Shown here: positions 38,469 through 49,270 of the stretch, piece by piece | Layout: every line of letters starts with the position of its first letter | Numbering within the stretch: the first letter of the stretch is position 1 | Assembly: GCA_041396125.1 (NCBI GenBank) | Contig: JAWKZG010000008.1 | Coordinates: 62,001-126,000 of the forward strand | DNA: 64,000 nt | Origin: JAWKZG01 sp041396125 | Lineage (GTDB): Bacteria; Pseudomonadota; Gammaproteobacteria; Competibacterales; Competibacteraceae | Direction of reading: 5' to 3' | The notes under the pieces: model-generated | What the model was told of the DNA's origin: nothing | What the model saw: only the letters and a program-made list of their open reading frames with translations | The model's database searches: none | Translations under genes and position numbers: made by a program

Positions 38469-40139
38469 ATGAGAGTTTTTTGGAAACACAGCCTACTTTT
38501 TTTGTCTGCGCGTTTGGTGAAAAGTATAACGCTGATATTAGCTCTGACCGGGTTTGTCGGGTCCGCCTATGGACAGGATTGGCGCTATACGGTCAGGCCT
38601 GGCGATACCTTATGGAGTGTCGGCGAACGCTACCTGCGCAGTGTTGCTTTTGTACCCCGCCTGCAGGCTTTTAACGGCATTGCTGATGCCTATCGCCTGG
38701 CACCGGGCAAGCGTTTGCGAATACCGGTTTCCTGGCTGCGAACAGAACCGGTCAGTGCGATTGCCCAGGCGGTAAGTGGTGACGTCATTATTCTGCCTGC
38801 CGGTGGTGGGCAGCAGCGTACGCTGGTGTCGGGTGATCCGTTGCAAAGTGGTGATACATTGCGCACCCAGGCCGATGCCAGTGTGGTTTTGCAATTTATC
38901 GACGGTTCTGAATTTGTTTTGCGCCAGAACAGCGAGCTGCTGCTTGATCAGGTCGGTGCCTACACCGAAACCAGTATTGCGAACACCTCCATGCGACTGC
39001 AAAGCGGTCGTGTGCAAGGTCAGGTACAACCCGATCGTGGTGCGGCCACACGCTTTCAGATTCGCACGCCGGCTGCTCAGACAGCAGTGCGCGGTACGGA
39101 TTATCGGGTCAGTTACGATACGGCAGAGGATGCCATGCGGGTAGAGGTGTTGAGTGGCCAGGTCGACGTCAGCGGGCGCAATGTGACCCGCAAGGTGCGA
39201 GCCAATTTCGGTGCGGCGGTGCGTCGTGGACAAGCGCCAACCAGGCCGCGGCCCTTATTGCCGCCACCCGTCCTGAATACCTTGCCGGAGGTGCTGGATC
39301 GTCTGCCGCTGGCGCTGGACTGGTCTGATGTGCCGCAAGCGGCCGGTTACCGGGTACAGATCAGCAGCCATACGGACTTCAAAACCTTGTTGGTCGATGA
39401 ATCGACCCAGGCCTCACAGCTACGGGTGCGTGATTTGCCCGATGGGCAGTATGTTCTGCGCTTGCGCGGGATCGATGAGCTGGGTCTGGAAGGTCGTGAT
39501 GCCGAACGTGCGCTGGTCATTAATGCCCGACCGGAGCCACCTTTTCTGGTTGGTCCCAATGCGGACTCGACGGTGCGCATAGCGGTCCCTGTAATGCAAT
39601 GGACAGAAGCGGAAAACGCGGTTGGCTATCATTTGCAGGTTGCGCACGACGCGGATTTTGCCCGGATCGTTTTTGATGATGCCAATTATGGCAGTGATCG
39701 CTGGCAACCGCAGGCCGTATTGCCGGAAGGTGAATATTACTGGCGTATTGCGACCATTGACGGCAGCGGTGAACAAGGACCGTATAGCGATACCATTCGT
39801 TTTTGGCTGCGACCCACCCCCGATCCGGAGCCACCCGCTGTCGGTGAAGATCAGCTGACGTTTCGTCTTGCCACCGGACTGCCGGGTGAGACCTATCATT
39901 TTCAGCTGGCGCGCGATCAGACATTTACTGATCTGCTGGAAGATCAAACCCTGACCGAGCCTGAAATCTCTCTTGCTAAACCTGTCGGTGGCAATACCTA
40001 TTACATGCGTTACGCAATGATCGGACCGGATCAGATCGAAGGACCGTTCAGTTCGGTACAACGCATTTATCTGCCGATTGATGATTATCAGCCCATGGTG
40101 ATTTTTTCCACGCTAATTGGTCTGTTGCTGTTGTTGTGA
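38469..40139 (+). CDS. LysM/FecR-domain exported protein
   Basis: 556 residues. A signal-like N-terminus (MRVFWKHSLLFLSARLVKSITLILALTG) precedes a LysM peptidoglycan-binding motif (YTVRPGDTLWSVGERYL, about residues 36-52), a FecR domain (GDTLRTQADASVVLQFIDGSEFVLRQNSELLLDQ, about 128-161) and three related Ig/fibronectin-like repeats between residues 280 and 540. A hydrophobic C-terminus ends the protein. Its stop overlaps the GTG start of the CHASE2 kinase by four bases. FecR-CHASE2 gene pairs recur in proteobacteria and are thought to form a cell-envelope sensing unit. Confidence 0.8.
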   Translation: MRVFWKHSLLFLSARLVKSITLILALTGFVGSAYGQDWRYTVRPGDTLWSVGERYLRSVAFVPRLQAFNGIADAYRLAPGKRLRIPVSWLRTEPVSAIAQAVSGDVIILPAGGGQQRTLVSGDPLQSGDTLRTQADASVVLQFIDGSEFVLRQNSELLLDQVGAYTETSIANTSMRLQSGRVQGQVQPDRGAATRFQIRTPAAQTAVRGTDYRVSYDTAEDAMRVEVLSGQVDVSGRNVTRKVRANFGAAVRRGQAPTRPRPLLPPPVLNTLPEVLDRLPLALDWSDVPQAAGYRVQISSHTDFKTLLVDESTQASQLRVRDLPDGQYVLRLRGIDELGLEGRDAERALVINARPEPPFLVGPNADSTVRIAVPVMQWTEAENAVGYHLQVAHDADFARIVFDDANYGSDRWQPQAVLPEGEYYWRIATIDGSGEQGPYSDTIRFWLRPTPDPEPPAVGEDQLTFRLATGLPGETYHFQLARDQTFTDLLEDQTLTEPEISLAKPVGGNTYYMRYAMIGPDQIEGPFSSVQRIYLPIDDYQPMVIFSTLIGLLLLL

Positions 40140-42853
40140 GTGATCGTGCCAACGCCCGTCAGCCTTCTGTCTGGCTACTGAGTATCGGGCGTTTAGCCCA
40201 ACTGGTGCTGCTGCTGTCTGCTGGTGTTTATCTGGTCTGGAACGATGCGTTATGGAACTGGGATCGCCTGTTTTACGACTGGCAACTGCGGCAATGGTCG
40301 CACCCGGTGCCAGACGATATCGTTATTATTGGCATTGATGACGCCAGTCTGCATGCGTTGGGCCGCTGGCCCTGGCCCCGTCAGCAGCATGCGCAGTTAC
40401 TGGACCGCCTGACCCAGGCACAGGCGAGCGCAGTATTTATTGATGTGGTATTCGCCGGGCCTGATCAGAGCGACCCTGCCGGTGATCAGCAATTAGCCGA
40501 GGCCGCTCGTCGCAATGGCCGGGTGGTGTTACCGGTGGTGGTCGATCAATTGCAGCAGGGTGGTCAGATCATTGAGGTTTTACCGTACCCGGAGCTGGCT
40601 GCCAGTGTGCATCTGGGACATGCTGATATTGATCTGGATCGGGACGGTATCGTGCGCGAAGTTTATTTGAAAGCCGGACTGGGCGAGCCGATCTGGCCGC
40701 ATGTATCCGTTAAGCTGTTGACGCTTCTCAATGAGAATTTTAACGCCACTCATCTGCCTGGAAAACGCAATAGCGAACTGGCTGGGGCTTCGCCCTATCA
40801 TTGGGTGCGGGATAATAAAATTCTGATTCCATTTTTCGGCCCGCCAGGACATTTTAAACGTTATTCTTATGTTGATGTTTTACAGGATAATTTTGACCTG
40901 GGTTTACTGCGTGACAAAATCGTCCTGGTCGGTTTGAGCACGTCGACGGTAGGTGGATGACTTGCCCACACCGGTGTCCGGTGAATCCCAGACCATGCCC
41001 GGCGTCGAGATTATTGCCAATATCGTTGAAAGTCTGCGCCAGGGATCAGTGTAGAACCCTGGCCGTTACCCTGGCGGCTGGTATCGATACTGGTACTGGC
41101 CGCTGTGATGTTGCTCCTGCTGACGCGTTTCAGCCCTGCGCTGGCATTGCTGTTGACCATTATGATGCTGGCACTGATCGCTTTGACCAGCTTGCTCGCG
41201 CTGCGCTTCGTGTATTGGTGGATTCCACCAACAACCGCTTTTCTGGTGACTCTGGCCACCTATATCTGGTGGAGCTGGCAGCGTCTGGAGTCAACCGTGC
41301 GGTTTCTGAATCATGAGCTGAGCCGCCTTGGCAGTGAGTCCTTCGTGTCCACGTACACGGATGTTAAAGCCATAGAGGCCGAGTTTACATTTTTACGCAC
41401 AGTGCTGGATCTGGAAGGCTATCGCTTATTCGACAAGACAGGGCAAACGGTGCTGCAGTGGGGGAAACCGCTGACCCATGAAGCGCTGTTACGGCAGTCC
41501 GCACTGCAGGACGGACAGTGGCTGAAGCGGGATGATGAGTACTGGTGTACAGCCCGACATTACGGGCAACGCTGGAGTTTAGGCTTGTACTGGCCAGCCG
41601 GGCGTTTAAATGCTGACGGCCAGCAGCGGCTGCTGAACACCCTGGTACGGCAAACTCACAGCACCACGCAGGCGAGCCGTTTCAGCCCGCTGGAAATTGT
41701 ACAAAAGCGCATCGAACAGGTACAGGCTGCGACGGATCGCTTGCGCTCCATGCGGCGTTTTATTCAGGACAGTCTGGCGCAGATGGCGGATGGCGTTATC
41801 GTTACCAATAATCTGGGCCGGGTGCTGCTGGCTAACCCGAAAGCGGTTGCCTATCTCAGGTTTGACTCTGCCGATGAACTCATTGATCAGCCAGTGCATA
41901 TCCTGCTCGAACATTTGGATTCGCATACCCCAGGCGGCTGGCCTCAACTATTGCGTCGGGTACTGATCGAGAGAGAAGCGGTGCAGCTGGAAGCAAACGG
42001 TGGCACAGCGCTGGATTTGCTGGTGCAAATCGCCCCGTTTTCTGATCAGGCTGATATCGGCGATGGCCTGATCGTAAATTTTTCGGATATCTCTGCCCTG
42101 AAAGCCAGTGAGCGGCGGCGCCTCGAAATGCTGAATTTCATGTCGCACGATTTGCGCTCGCCGATTATCTCTATTATTGCGATTACCCAGCTGGCTGATG
42201 CCTCTCCCGATGGTCTGTTGCCGCCAGACGGGCTGGAAAATATCCGTAAATCGGCCCGCAAAACGCTGGATCTGGCCGAAGATTTCCTGCAACTGGCTCG
42301 TGCCGAGAGCAGCGAAGCCTATCAGCCGACCGAGGTCGATCTGATCTTCGTCGCAGACACTGCGATAGAACAGGTTATGCCGCAGGCCGACAATAAAGAA
42401 ACACAAATCGACACGGATTATCGCATTGACGAAGCCTGGCTGCTGGGCGATGGCGCTCTGTTGGAGCGCATGCTGGTAAATCTGTTAACCAATGCGATTA
42501 AATACAGCCCGGCTGGATCCGCTATCGAGGTTGGGATGGACCGGCGCGGTGAGGAACTCTGCTGCTGGGTTCAGGATAACGGCAGCGGTATTGCACGCGA
42601 AGATATTCCCAAGTTGTTCGACCGCTTCCAACGTCTTGACCGCAAAGAACACCGCAAGGAGCGTGGTGCCGGTTTAGGCCTGTCGTTTGTTAAGACCGTG
42701 CTTGATAATCACGGTGGGCGGGTTGAGGTGAGCGGTGAATTACATAAAGGCACCCGTTTCAGCCTGTACTTCCCGGCCTATGATCCGGTCGATGATGAGT
42801 ATGAAGACAATCTTTCGGGCAATGAATCGGATGCTTTGACAGCGGTGCGATAA
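40136..42853 (+). CDS. CHASE2-PAS sensor histidine kinase, two apparent frameshifts
   Basis: The CHASE2 sensor (WDRLFYDWQLRQW, DDIVIIGIDDASLHALGRWPWPRQQHAQLLDRL) is in the frame from GTG 40136. An extra G at about 40953 breaks it; restoring the frame gives VGDDLPTPVSGESQTMPGVEIIANIVESLRQG, and a second missing base at about 41045 leads into three membrane helices (for example LLTIMMLALIALTSLLALRFVYWW). The frame ending 42853 has a PAS-like domain (MADGVIVTNNLGRVLLANPKAVAYL), the H-box FMSHDLRSPIISI, and G-boxes DNGSGIAREDIPKLFDRFQR and GAGLGLSF. Full length is about 905 residues. Confidence 0.87.
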
Positions 42854-42882
42854 GGGCAAGATGCAGCGAGCAAGTCGGTAAT

Positions 42883-43692
42883 GTGATGACAACAGAAGAC
42901 GGTATTATCTGCGCTGATACAATTACCAAATTGGGGCCTGCAAGCCAGGGGGCCGTACTGGTGTCCGGGTCGCATGGTGGTGTGTATCCGGCTTATCTGG
43001 CGCGTCGGGCAGGCGTGCGTGCGGTCATTCTGAACGACGCCGGAGTAGGCCGGGAGCAGGCCGGTCTGGCCAGTCTGGCGTATAGTCAACGATTGGCTAT
43101 GGCCGCTGCAGTGGTGGATTATCGCAGTGCCCGCATCGGTGACACTGCCGATATGCTGGCCCATGGGGTGATCAGTGCCTGCAATGAACAGGCTGCCAGG
43201 GTGGGTTGCCGACCGGGTATGAACTGCCTGGACGCCGCCCGCTTATTGCGCGCTGCCCCTCTGAGCAATATACCTGCCGAACCTTATCCAGAAGCGCGCG
43301 GTGTTATTGCGAGCAGCGGTCCGCGACGGGTGATTTATCTGGATTCGGTATCGCTGGTAGTGTCGGAGGACGTCGGCCAGATCGTTCTGACCGGATCGCA
43401 CGGCGGGCTGGTGGGCGGTAATAAAGCGGCTGCCCTCAGAGTGGACGCCTTTGCCGCAGTGTATAACGATGCCGGTATCGGTAAAGATCAGGCCGGTATC
43501 TCACGGCTGCCGGCACTGGCTGAACGTGGCATTCTGGCGGCGACCGTAGCGGCAGCCAGCGCCCGGATTGGTGATGGTCTTTCGACCTATGAGACCGGTA
43601 TCGTCTCGGCTCTGAATGACCCCGCAGTAGCGCGGGGCGGGGTTATCGGAATGCCACTGCGCGAGCTGGTTGCGCAGTGGCAAACGCTTTAA
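42883..43692 (+). CDS. Unknown protein with an internal tandem duplication
   Basis: 269 residues; I do not recognise the family. It is built of two related halves. Both contain GSHGG (about residues 28-32 and 167-171), then NDAGxGxxQAG (about 50-60 and 190-200), then a SARIGD motif (85-90 and 225-230) followed by G(V/I)(I/V)SAxN. No signal peptide or membrane helix is seen, so it is likely cytoplasmic. The conserved His, Asp and Asn suggest a binding or catalytic site at equal places in each half. It follows the CHASE2 kinase gene by 29 bases in the same direction. Confidence 0.7.
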   Translation: MMTTEDGIICADTITKLGPASQGAVLVSGSHGGVYPAYLARRAGVRAVILNDAGVGREQAGLASLAYSQRLAMAAAVVDYRSARIGDTADMLAHGVISACNEQAARVGCRPGMNCLDAARLLRAAPLSNIPAEPYPEARGVIASSGPRRVIYLDSVSLVVSEDVGQIVLTGSHGGLVGGNKAAALRVDAFAAVYNDAGIGKDQAGISRLPALAERGILAATVAAASARIGDGLSTYETGIVSALNDPAVARGGVIGMPLRELVAQWQTL

Positions 43693-43699
43693 GGCAGAC

Positions 43700-45904
43700 T
43701 TATTGCCCGGGCACTTCCGTAATCGCCACGATTCCCTGTGTGCCAGTGCCCTGGTTGCGCAGCTCGGCCACATAGACCCCAAGCTCAAGTTCCAGGACTT
43801 CATAGCGGCTTCGCGATTATCGCTGGGCGGTGCCAGGGTTTCGATCTCGTCTGCCAGCGGGTGATCGCGCCAGTTATCGTTCTCGGCAATGGTCTCACCG
43901 GTGCTGAGATTGTAAACCCGTAATACCGGATCGGTAATTGCGTCGGGCCGGTTCAGGATCGCGCCTTCACCCTTGATCAGAAAACGTTTGCGAGCCTGAC
44001 CGCTGACGATAAAACCAGCCCGCAGCGTTGCTTCACCAGTGCCGACCTGACCGTTATTCGAGACGTTCAGCAGTTTCGGTTCCGGGGTTTCCTGATCCAC
44101 TTCAGTGACAGCGACCAGGCCGATGCCGGATGCGCCGTCCTTGCCGCTCAGTTCAGCCACGTACTGGCCTTGTTGCAGCTCTACGATAAACGCCGCTTCG
44201 CGGTCATCGGCTGGTGGTGCGAACGCTGCCACCTGATCCGCGCTGGGATGATCACGCCAGTTATCGTTTTCATCGATGACTGCACCGGTGTTCAGATTAA
44301 CCAGCCGCAGTACGGAATCCGTCAGGCTGTCCGGCAGGCCCAGTATGGTGCCTTCACCCTTGATCAGAAATTTCTTGCCGCCGCTGCCAGAGACAATAAA
44401 ACCGGTGCTCTGGATGGCCGAGCTAGCCGGGCCGACCTGACCGCGTGATGAAGTGTTCAGCACGCGCATCCAGTCTTTACAGAAGGTGCCGGCAAAGGGC
44501 AGGGTGTCTGGTGTGACGCGCACTCCGGTCGTAAAAACCTGATCAGGTTTGAGGCCACCCTCGTCAAACGTCAGCTCAATCAGAAACGCGGTCCAGCCCT
44601 GTGCCGGCTGTTCCACCTGCGCGGTATAGACGCGGGATTCAGATTCTGCCAGCGTGGTTGAAGTCCAGACCTTGCCAATGCTTTCCATGCGAAAATCACG
44701 GGCATCGGGATTGCTGGCCTGCCAGAGTTTGACCGTTTTAGGTGTGCGTTCGACTTCCACCCGGATAGAGCCGTCCGGCTGGAACGACCAGCTGAAGGGT
44801 TGCGCACTGTCGCGCCCTTGCAGCGCGTCATCCATCCAGGCCAGACCCGCTTTCAGCACATCTTCATCCTGCGAGTGATCGGTGTTGACGCTATAGCGCA
44901 TGGCGAACGGCGCGGGCATATCATCGTAATAAAACTGCGATGAGTCGGACACAAAAAACTGGTCGCCGGCAGAGTTGACGATCAGTTTGGGCAAGCCCTG
45001 ATAGCGGTCGATATAACTGTAAGGGTCAATACTGTCGAGCAGTTTCTGGCCGTTGGGTGTCTGTATCCGGCAAGGCAGGTCGAAGGCGGCATAGTCACCA
45101 ACGGCTGGCGCAAAAAAGCCATAAGCTTCCCAGTGATGTTGAAACTGGCGACCCAGATTGAGCATATCAATTGAGGCCGGTACGATAGCTTTGATGCGAT
45201 CATCGACTGCTGCGGTCAGCCAGGTTGTCCAGCCCCGCTTGGAGCCGCCCAGCACCAGAAAATCATCGATCGTGATATCCTCTTCGTCCTGCAATACGCG
45301 CTGAATGGTATCCATGGCGCGCACGGTGGCTTTGGTCATCGGCAGGTGCACGGGCCATTCCGGATCACCGGTATCCAGAAACTTGTCCATGCTGTAGGCT
45401 AGAATTTCGTCTTCCTTGCGCGGATTATCGACCTCATCGGTAAAACTGAGTGGCTGATTGGGGACTTGCTTGAACTCTACTATTACCGCGCCCATCAGTT
45501 GGGCCGCAATTTCAACCAGGGCTTCAGGGTCGTCCACCGGGTCGGGGCCGTTCTTGCCGCCTGAGATCAGCATGATCGCAGTTGAATTTTTGTCCAGCGG
45601 TTCGTCAAACGGCGGTATCGGTATCAGGGTGCGCGGCACGGTGATGATCAGATCATGTTCCCAGAGCGGACGATCAACTTCAGTCTCGTCGCGCCACTGC
45701 TGGGACGTCATATGTACGATATACGTTTTGGCGAAGTCGCCGAGTCCTCATCCGGACGACATTGAATTGGTAATTCGGGTCGGGTTTGTTAACGTAATCA
45801 TCCAGCGCAATGGCCTTGACGCTAAACGGCCAAAGCAGCGCTGACGCCAGCAAGCACGGCACAGGAAGGAGCCGTAAAGATTTGAATACCATTGAATTTT
45901 CCAT
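43700..45904 (-). CDS. PqaA-like (PhoPQ-activated pathogenicity-related) exported protein with C-terminal repeats, frameshifted
   Basis: The gene starts at 45904 with a signal peptide (LRLLPVPCLLASALLWPFSVKA). It shifts frame at about 45750 (restored as GLGDFAKTYIVHMTSQQW). The PqaA domain follows: an alpha/beta hydrolase-like core with LVLGGSKRGWTTWLTAAVDDRIKAIVP, LIVNSAGDQFFVSDSSQFYYDDMP and a His in NTDHSQDE. Two C-terminal repeats (each FLIKGEGxIL...ENDNWRDHP) resemble pre-peptidase-type domains. A second shift near 43803 leads to GVYVAELRNQG...EVPGQ and a stop at 43700; the longer open frame to 43501 is not real. Function unknown. Confidence 0.75.
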
Positions 45905-45924
45905 ATTTAACCTACAAAAGTGAT

Positions 45925-47697
45925 ATGACTGATCCTTGGCAAGCGCCTACGTCCCTGTGGGGGCTGCTGCGACCCTTTCTGCGACCACATACCAGGCGCT
46001 TGCTATTGGTACTCTAGCCATTCCGCTGGCAGCGTTGAGCGCTATGGCTATCCCTTATCTTACCAAGCTTGCGATAGACAACTATATAGTGCCAGCGGTT
46101 CAGAATGGCCAGCAAAATAATATTTTACAGCCGCTGCTGGGTTTAACTGCTCTGGGACTGGGCGCGGTTATTGTGGGTTATCTCGCTGATGCCGTTTATG
46201 CGAATCAGTTGCAGCGGATTGGCCATCGCCTGATCCATGACCTGCGGCAGTATGTTTACCAGCGCAGCCTGCGCCTGCCGCGTCGTTATTTTGATGATCA
46301 CCCGATCGGCAGTTTGCTGACCCGTGTCACCAGCGACATGGAAGCGCTGGGCGAGGGACTCGCCAGCGGTGCGCTGGGTTTGTTTATGGATGCGATCAAA
46401 GCCAGCGGTTTTCTGCTGATGATGGCTATTCTGGACTGGCGTCTGACGCTGGTTTATTGCTGATGGCACCGGTCCTGGTCGGGCTTGTCTGGTTTTCAAA
46501 CGACGAGTCAGACAATCTTTTTCGCGTCAAACAGGTCCTGGCGGAAGCAACCGGGTATTTACAGGAAGTGCTGAGTGGCATCAAAACCGTCCAGTTGTAC
46601 CGGGCCGAACGCCTGGTCGTGGACGAATTCAAGCGTCGCAACTGGTTATTCTATAAGGCGCAGAATGTCTCGAATGTTTATGATGCCCTGCTGTTTTCGC
46701 TGATTGAGGGCATTACCACCCTGGCTTTGGCCCTGCTGCTGTGGCACGGTGCCGGTGAGCTGGTAGCCGGTGCGATCACCCTGGGCGTGCTGGTGGCATT
46801 CATGGAATATATCCAGCGCCTGTTCGTGCCGATACGCGAGTTCGCCCAACAATTAGCCGTATTGCAGCGGGCGCTAGCCGCGCTGGATCGTATTCAGCAG
46901 CTCTGTCAGGCACCGCTTGACCCGGCTGAGATAAGCACGCCGGCAAACACAGCTCCCCGCTCGGTGATTTCGACTCGCTGGTATTTGACAAGGTTTCGTT
47001 TCGATATCGGGAAAAAGGCCCGCTGGTGCTGGATAACATCAGCTTTGAGTTGCACAAAGGGCAGATGCTGGCCCTGGTTGGACCCAGCGGCTCGGGCAAG
47101 ACCACTCTGATCCGCCTGCTGACACGGGTGTATTCCGGGCTATCAGGGATCTATTCGCATTAACGGCCGGGAACTCAACACCCTGTCTGCTATAGAGCTG
47201 AGCCGCATGAGCGCCATCGTGCAGCAGTCGGTGTTTTTGTTTCAGGACAGTCTGGCTTTCAATATCGGACTGGATCGTCCCGGCCTGACGCCGGAGGCTA
47301 TCGCCACCGCTGCCCGTTATGTCAACGCTGATCAGATCGCGCGGCATTTACCACAGGGCTACGACAGCCAGCTGACCGGCAGCCTGTCCGCCGGCGAGCA
47401 CAATTGATCGCCCTGGCGCGGGCGGTGGCAAGCGAAGCCGAGCTGATCATTCTGGACGAGGCTACCAGCGCCATTGACTCCATCACCGAGCACGCGATTC
47501 AGCAGGCTTTACAACGGCTGTACCAGCATAAAACCGTCATTGCCATCGCTCACCGGCTCAGCACAGTGCGCACCGCCGACCTGATCCTGGTGCTGGCCGG
47601 CGGGCGTTTGGTAGAGCGTGGAAAACACGAAGAACTAATGCAAAAAGAGGGGCTTTACGCCCGCCTGGTAGGCGAGTTGGCGGCACTTCCAGAATGA
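45925..47697 (+). CDS. ABC transporter (MdlB/MsbA-like half-transporter), several frameshifts
   Basis: Starts at ATG 45925 (MTDPWQAPTSLWGLLRPFLRPH) and reads as one half-transporter of about 590 residues after correction of at least five shifts (near 46010, 46455, 46965, 47140 and 47400). The membrane domain has IPYLTKLAIDNYIVPAVQNGQ and GHRLIHDLRQYVYQRSLRLPRRYFDDHPIGSLLTRVTSD. The ATPase has Walker A GPSGSGKTTLIRLLT, Q-loop IVQQSVFLFQDSL, the signature segment LSAGE, Walker B LIILDEATSAIDS and the H-loop His in IAHRLSTVRT. With this many breaks, real decay is possible, but the motifs themselves are undamaged. Confidence 0.75.
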
Positions 47698-47732
47698 TAA
47701 TAGAGGGGCTGGCAGAACGATTCAAAGCAGTG

Positions 47733-47738
47733 TATTAT
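47733..47738 (+). promoter_or_regulatory. Possible -10 box of the tRNA-Ala gene
   Basis: TATTAT 18 bases before the tRNA start, with TGGCAG as a weak -35 element at 17-base spacing. Confidence 0.4.
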
Positions 47739-47755
47739 GAGCGCCCATTCCGCGT

Positions 47756-47831
<76 letters not shown>

Positions 47832-47974
47832 ATTTATTCAAGTGCTTGTATAACACTTAACACCGTTTTCATTTCCCCTTCCGTGGCCAGATTGTGACGA
47901 TTCGTTTTCTAAGACAGAAAGCGGATGGTGTTGCACCGTGCGCCACAGCGATCACTACCGTACCCGGTTCGTTA

Positions 47975-48035
47975 TGCCCGCGCAGGCGGAAATCCAGAAC
48001 GGTTTTAGAAGCTGTTTTTGGAACAGCTTCTAAAA
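47975..48035. repeat. Intergenic repeat-like segment with a perfect 14-bp hairpin
   Basis: TTTTAGAAGCTGTT (48003-48016) and AACAGCTTCTAAAA (48022-48035) form a perfect inverted repeat with a five-base loop. The T and A runs lie on the wrong sides for an intrinsic terminator on either strand. Just upstream, around 47970-47997, the sequence GCCCGCGCAGGCGGAAATCCAG resembles the short GC-rich intergenic repeats scattered through many proteobacterial genomes. Confidence 0.5.
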
Positions 48036-48070
48036 AGTCTTAGCCTGGCAGACGATAAGGTGACCAGTGC

Positions 48071-48943
48071 TCACTCAGGATCGTAAGTCGGGTCATAGGT
48101 CCGCACCTGATAATCCTGGGTGCTGACATATTGAAACCGTCTACCCTCAGCCAGCGCTACGACGGTCCCGGCAGCAGTGGCTACTTTAGTGCCGCTAGTA
48201 ACATCAATCAGAATGTCGCTGCGTTGCATATTTTCATCAATGAGGGCGTCAAATACCGCATTGGTGACACCCACCAATTGCTCCATATCCTCGAAATTCA
48301 CGCCATCGGCATACTCACTGACAAAATCACCCGCGCTGCGGATACGGGGTGTAGCCCCATTGCAAAGTCGGTTTAATAGCCCCTCGAAAACCTCGGCGTA
48401 ACGATTGCTGCCGGTATGCGTTGCACTGTCGGTCGAGGTGATCAGCACGATTTCACGCAAAGTTGCCTTATGGTAGGCGATGGCTTCCAGCGGCATCCGC
48501 CAGGAGCCCGCAAAGCGCTTGCGCAAACTGGCATCACTGATGTCACCGTTGACACTATCGAGTAATTTACTGTCAACGTCATTCGGGTTGCTCAGATATA
48601 GAATCAAGGCCCGCGCCCGTTTTGGTGCGTCGTCGGTCGCAATCCGAAATCCCAGGCTGGCTCCTTTTCTGCGTGCTTTATGCAAAAGCCATAAAATAGC
48701 GCCGCCGCATAATAAGCTCAGCAATAAAGCCGTTACGATATTGATGACTTCAAAGGTTTTATCAAGGAAAACCCAGGCGATCAGCATAACCAGCAACTCA
48801 TACAAGCTGGTGCCCAGCCAGCCCAGTGCGATCAGAATGGTGATGGCAGCCAGCGCGGTTTTGAGTTCATTCGTACCCAGAATGGCAAGAAATAAATTGC
48901 GTAAATAATTTTTCTGTAAGCCAGGGGGTCTACGCGTGCTCAT
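48071..48943 (-). CDS. Putative membrane-anchored CARF-domain protein (CRISPR ancillary)
   Basis: 290 residues. Two or three hydrophobic segments occupy residues 28-60 and 66-87, followed by a basic stretch (HKARRKG) and a soluble domain of about 180 residues. That domain shows CARF-like features: a first strand RALILYLSNPN at 111-121, a central strand EIVLITSTDSATHTGSNRYAEVF, and near the end ILIDVTSGTKVATAAGTVVALAEGRRFQYVST, which resembles the CARF pattern D(V/I)T-G-TK-(M)-A. CARF domains bind the cyclic oligoadenylate made by Cas10. It is the first gene after the tRNA and lies divergent from cas2-cas1-RT. Its CARF identity is a pattern-based inference that I rate likely, not certain. Confidence 0.6.
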   Translation of the reverse strand: MSTRRPPGLQKNYLRNLFLAILGTNELKTALAAITILIALGWLGTSLYELLVMLIAWVFLDKTFEVINIVTALLLSLLCGGAILWLLHKARRKGASLGFRIATDDAPKRARALILYLSNPNDVDSKLLDSVNGDISDASLRKRFAGSWRMPLEAIAYHKATLREIVLITSTDSATHTGSNRYAEVFEGLLNRLCNGATPRIRSAGDFVSEYADGVNFEDMEQLVGVTNAVFDALIDENMQRSDILIDVTSGTKVATAAGTVVALAEGRRFQYVSTQDYQVRTYDPTYDPE

Positions 48944-49270
48944 AACAGACTCCAGTTAGATTGAAACCGGTGTGGAGTATGGCAGATACCCGATACGACT
49001 TGATTGAATAACAAGCTTGTCGTGGGTTGTCCAAAATCCACCTTATGCAAAAGTGAAACGCCTCATTTAGCTATTGCCAGCGGTGCAAAATGCCAGGCTG
49101 GCGAATAATTACAACGCGCACTCAAAGCTTTTCTACTTATTCCAAGGCTTTTCTACTTATTCCAAGCCCCACGCAATCCGGCATCGAAGGAAATCCGACA
49201 AGCTTGCGACAATAATCACCAAGCGCGGATCATGCTATTTCTTTTAAGCACATCAAGCATTGGAGCTGCC
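48944..49270. promoter_or_regulatory. Divergent regulatory region between the CARF gene and cas2, with a 20-bp tandem repeat
   Basis: This gap contains a perfect direct repeat of 20 bases (49127-49146 and 49147-49166), each unit GCTTTTCTACTTATTCCAAG. It also holds two copies of the palindrome CAAGCTTG (49012-49019 and 49199-49206). No gene is seen. The start of cas2 at 49271 follows GGAGC at 49261. Confidence 0.5.

Noticed and set aside
43501..43699. C-terminal extension of the PqaA-like protein overlapping the duplicated unknown gene
   Set aside because: It follows a frameshift near 43803; the corrected frame completes the second repeat and stops at 43700.
48003..48035. Intrinsic terminator after the tRNA gene
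   Set aside because: The stem is flanked by T on its left and A on its right, the reverse of a terminator on either strand.
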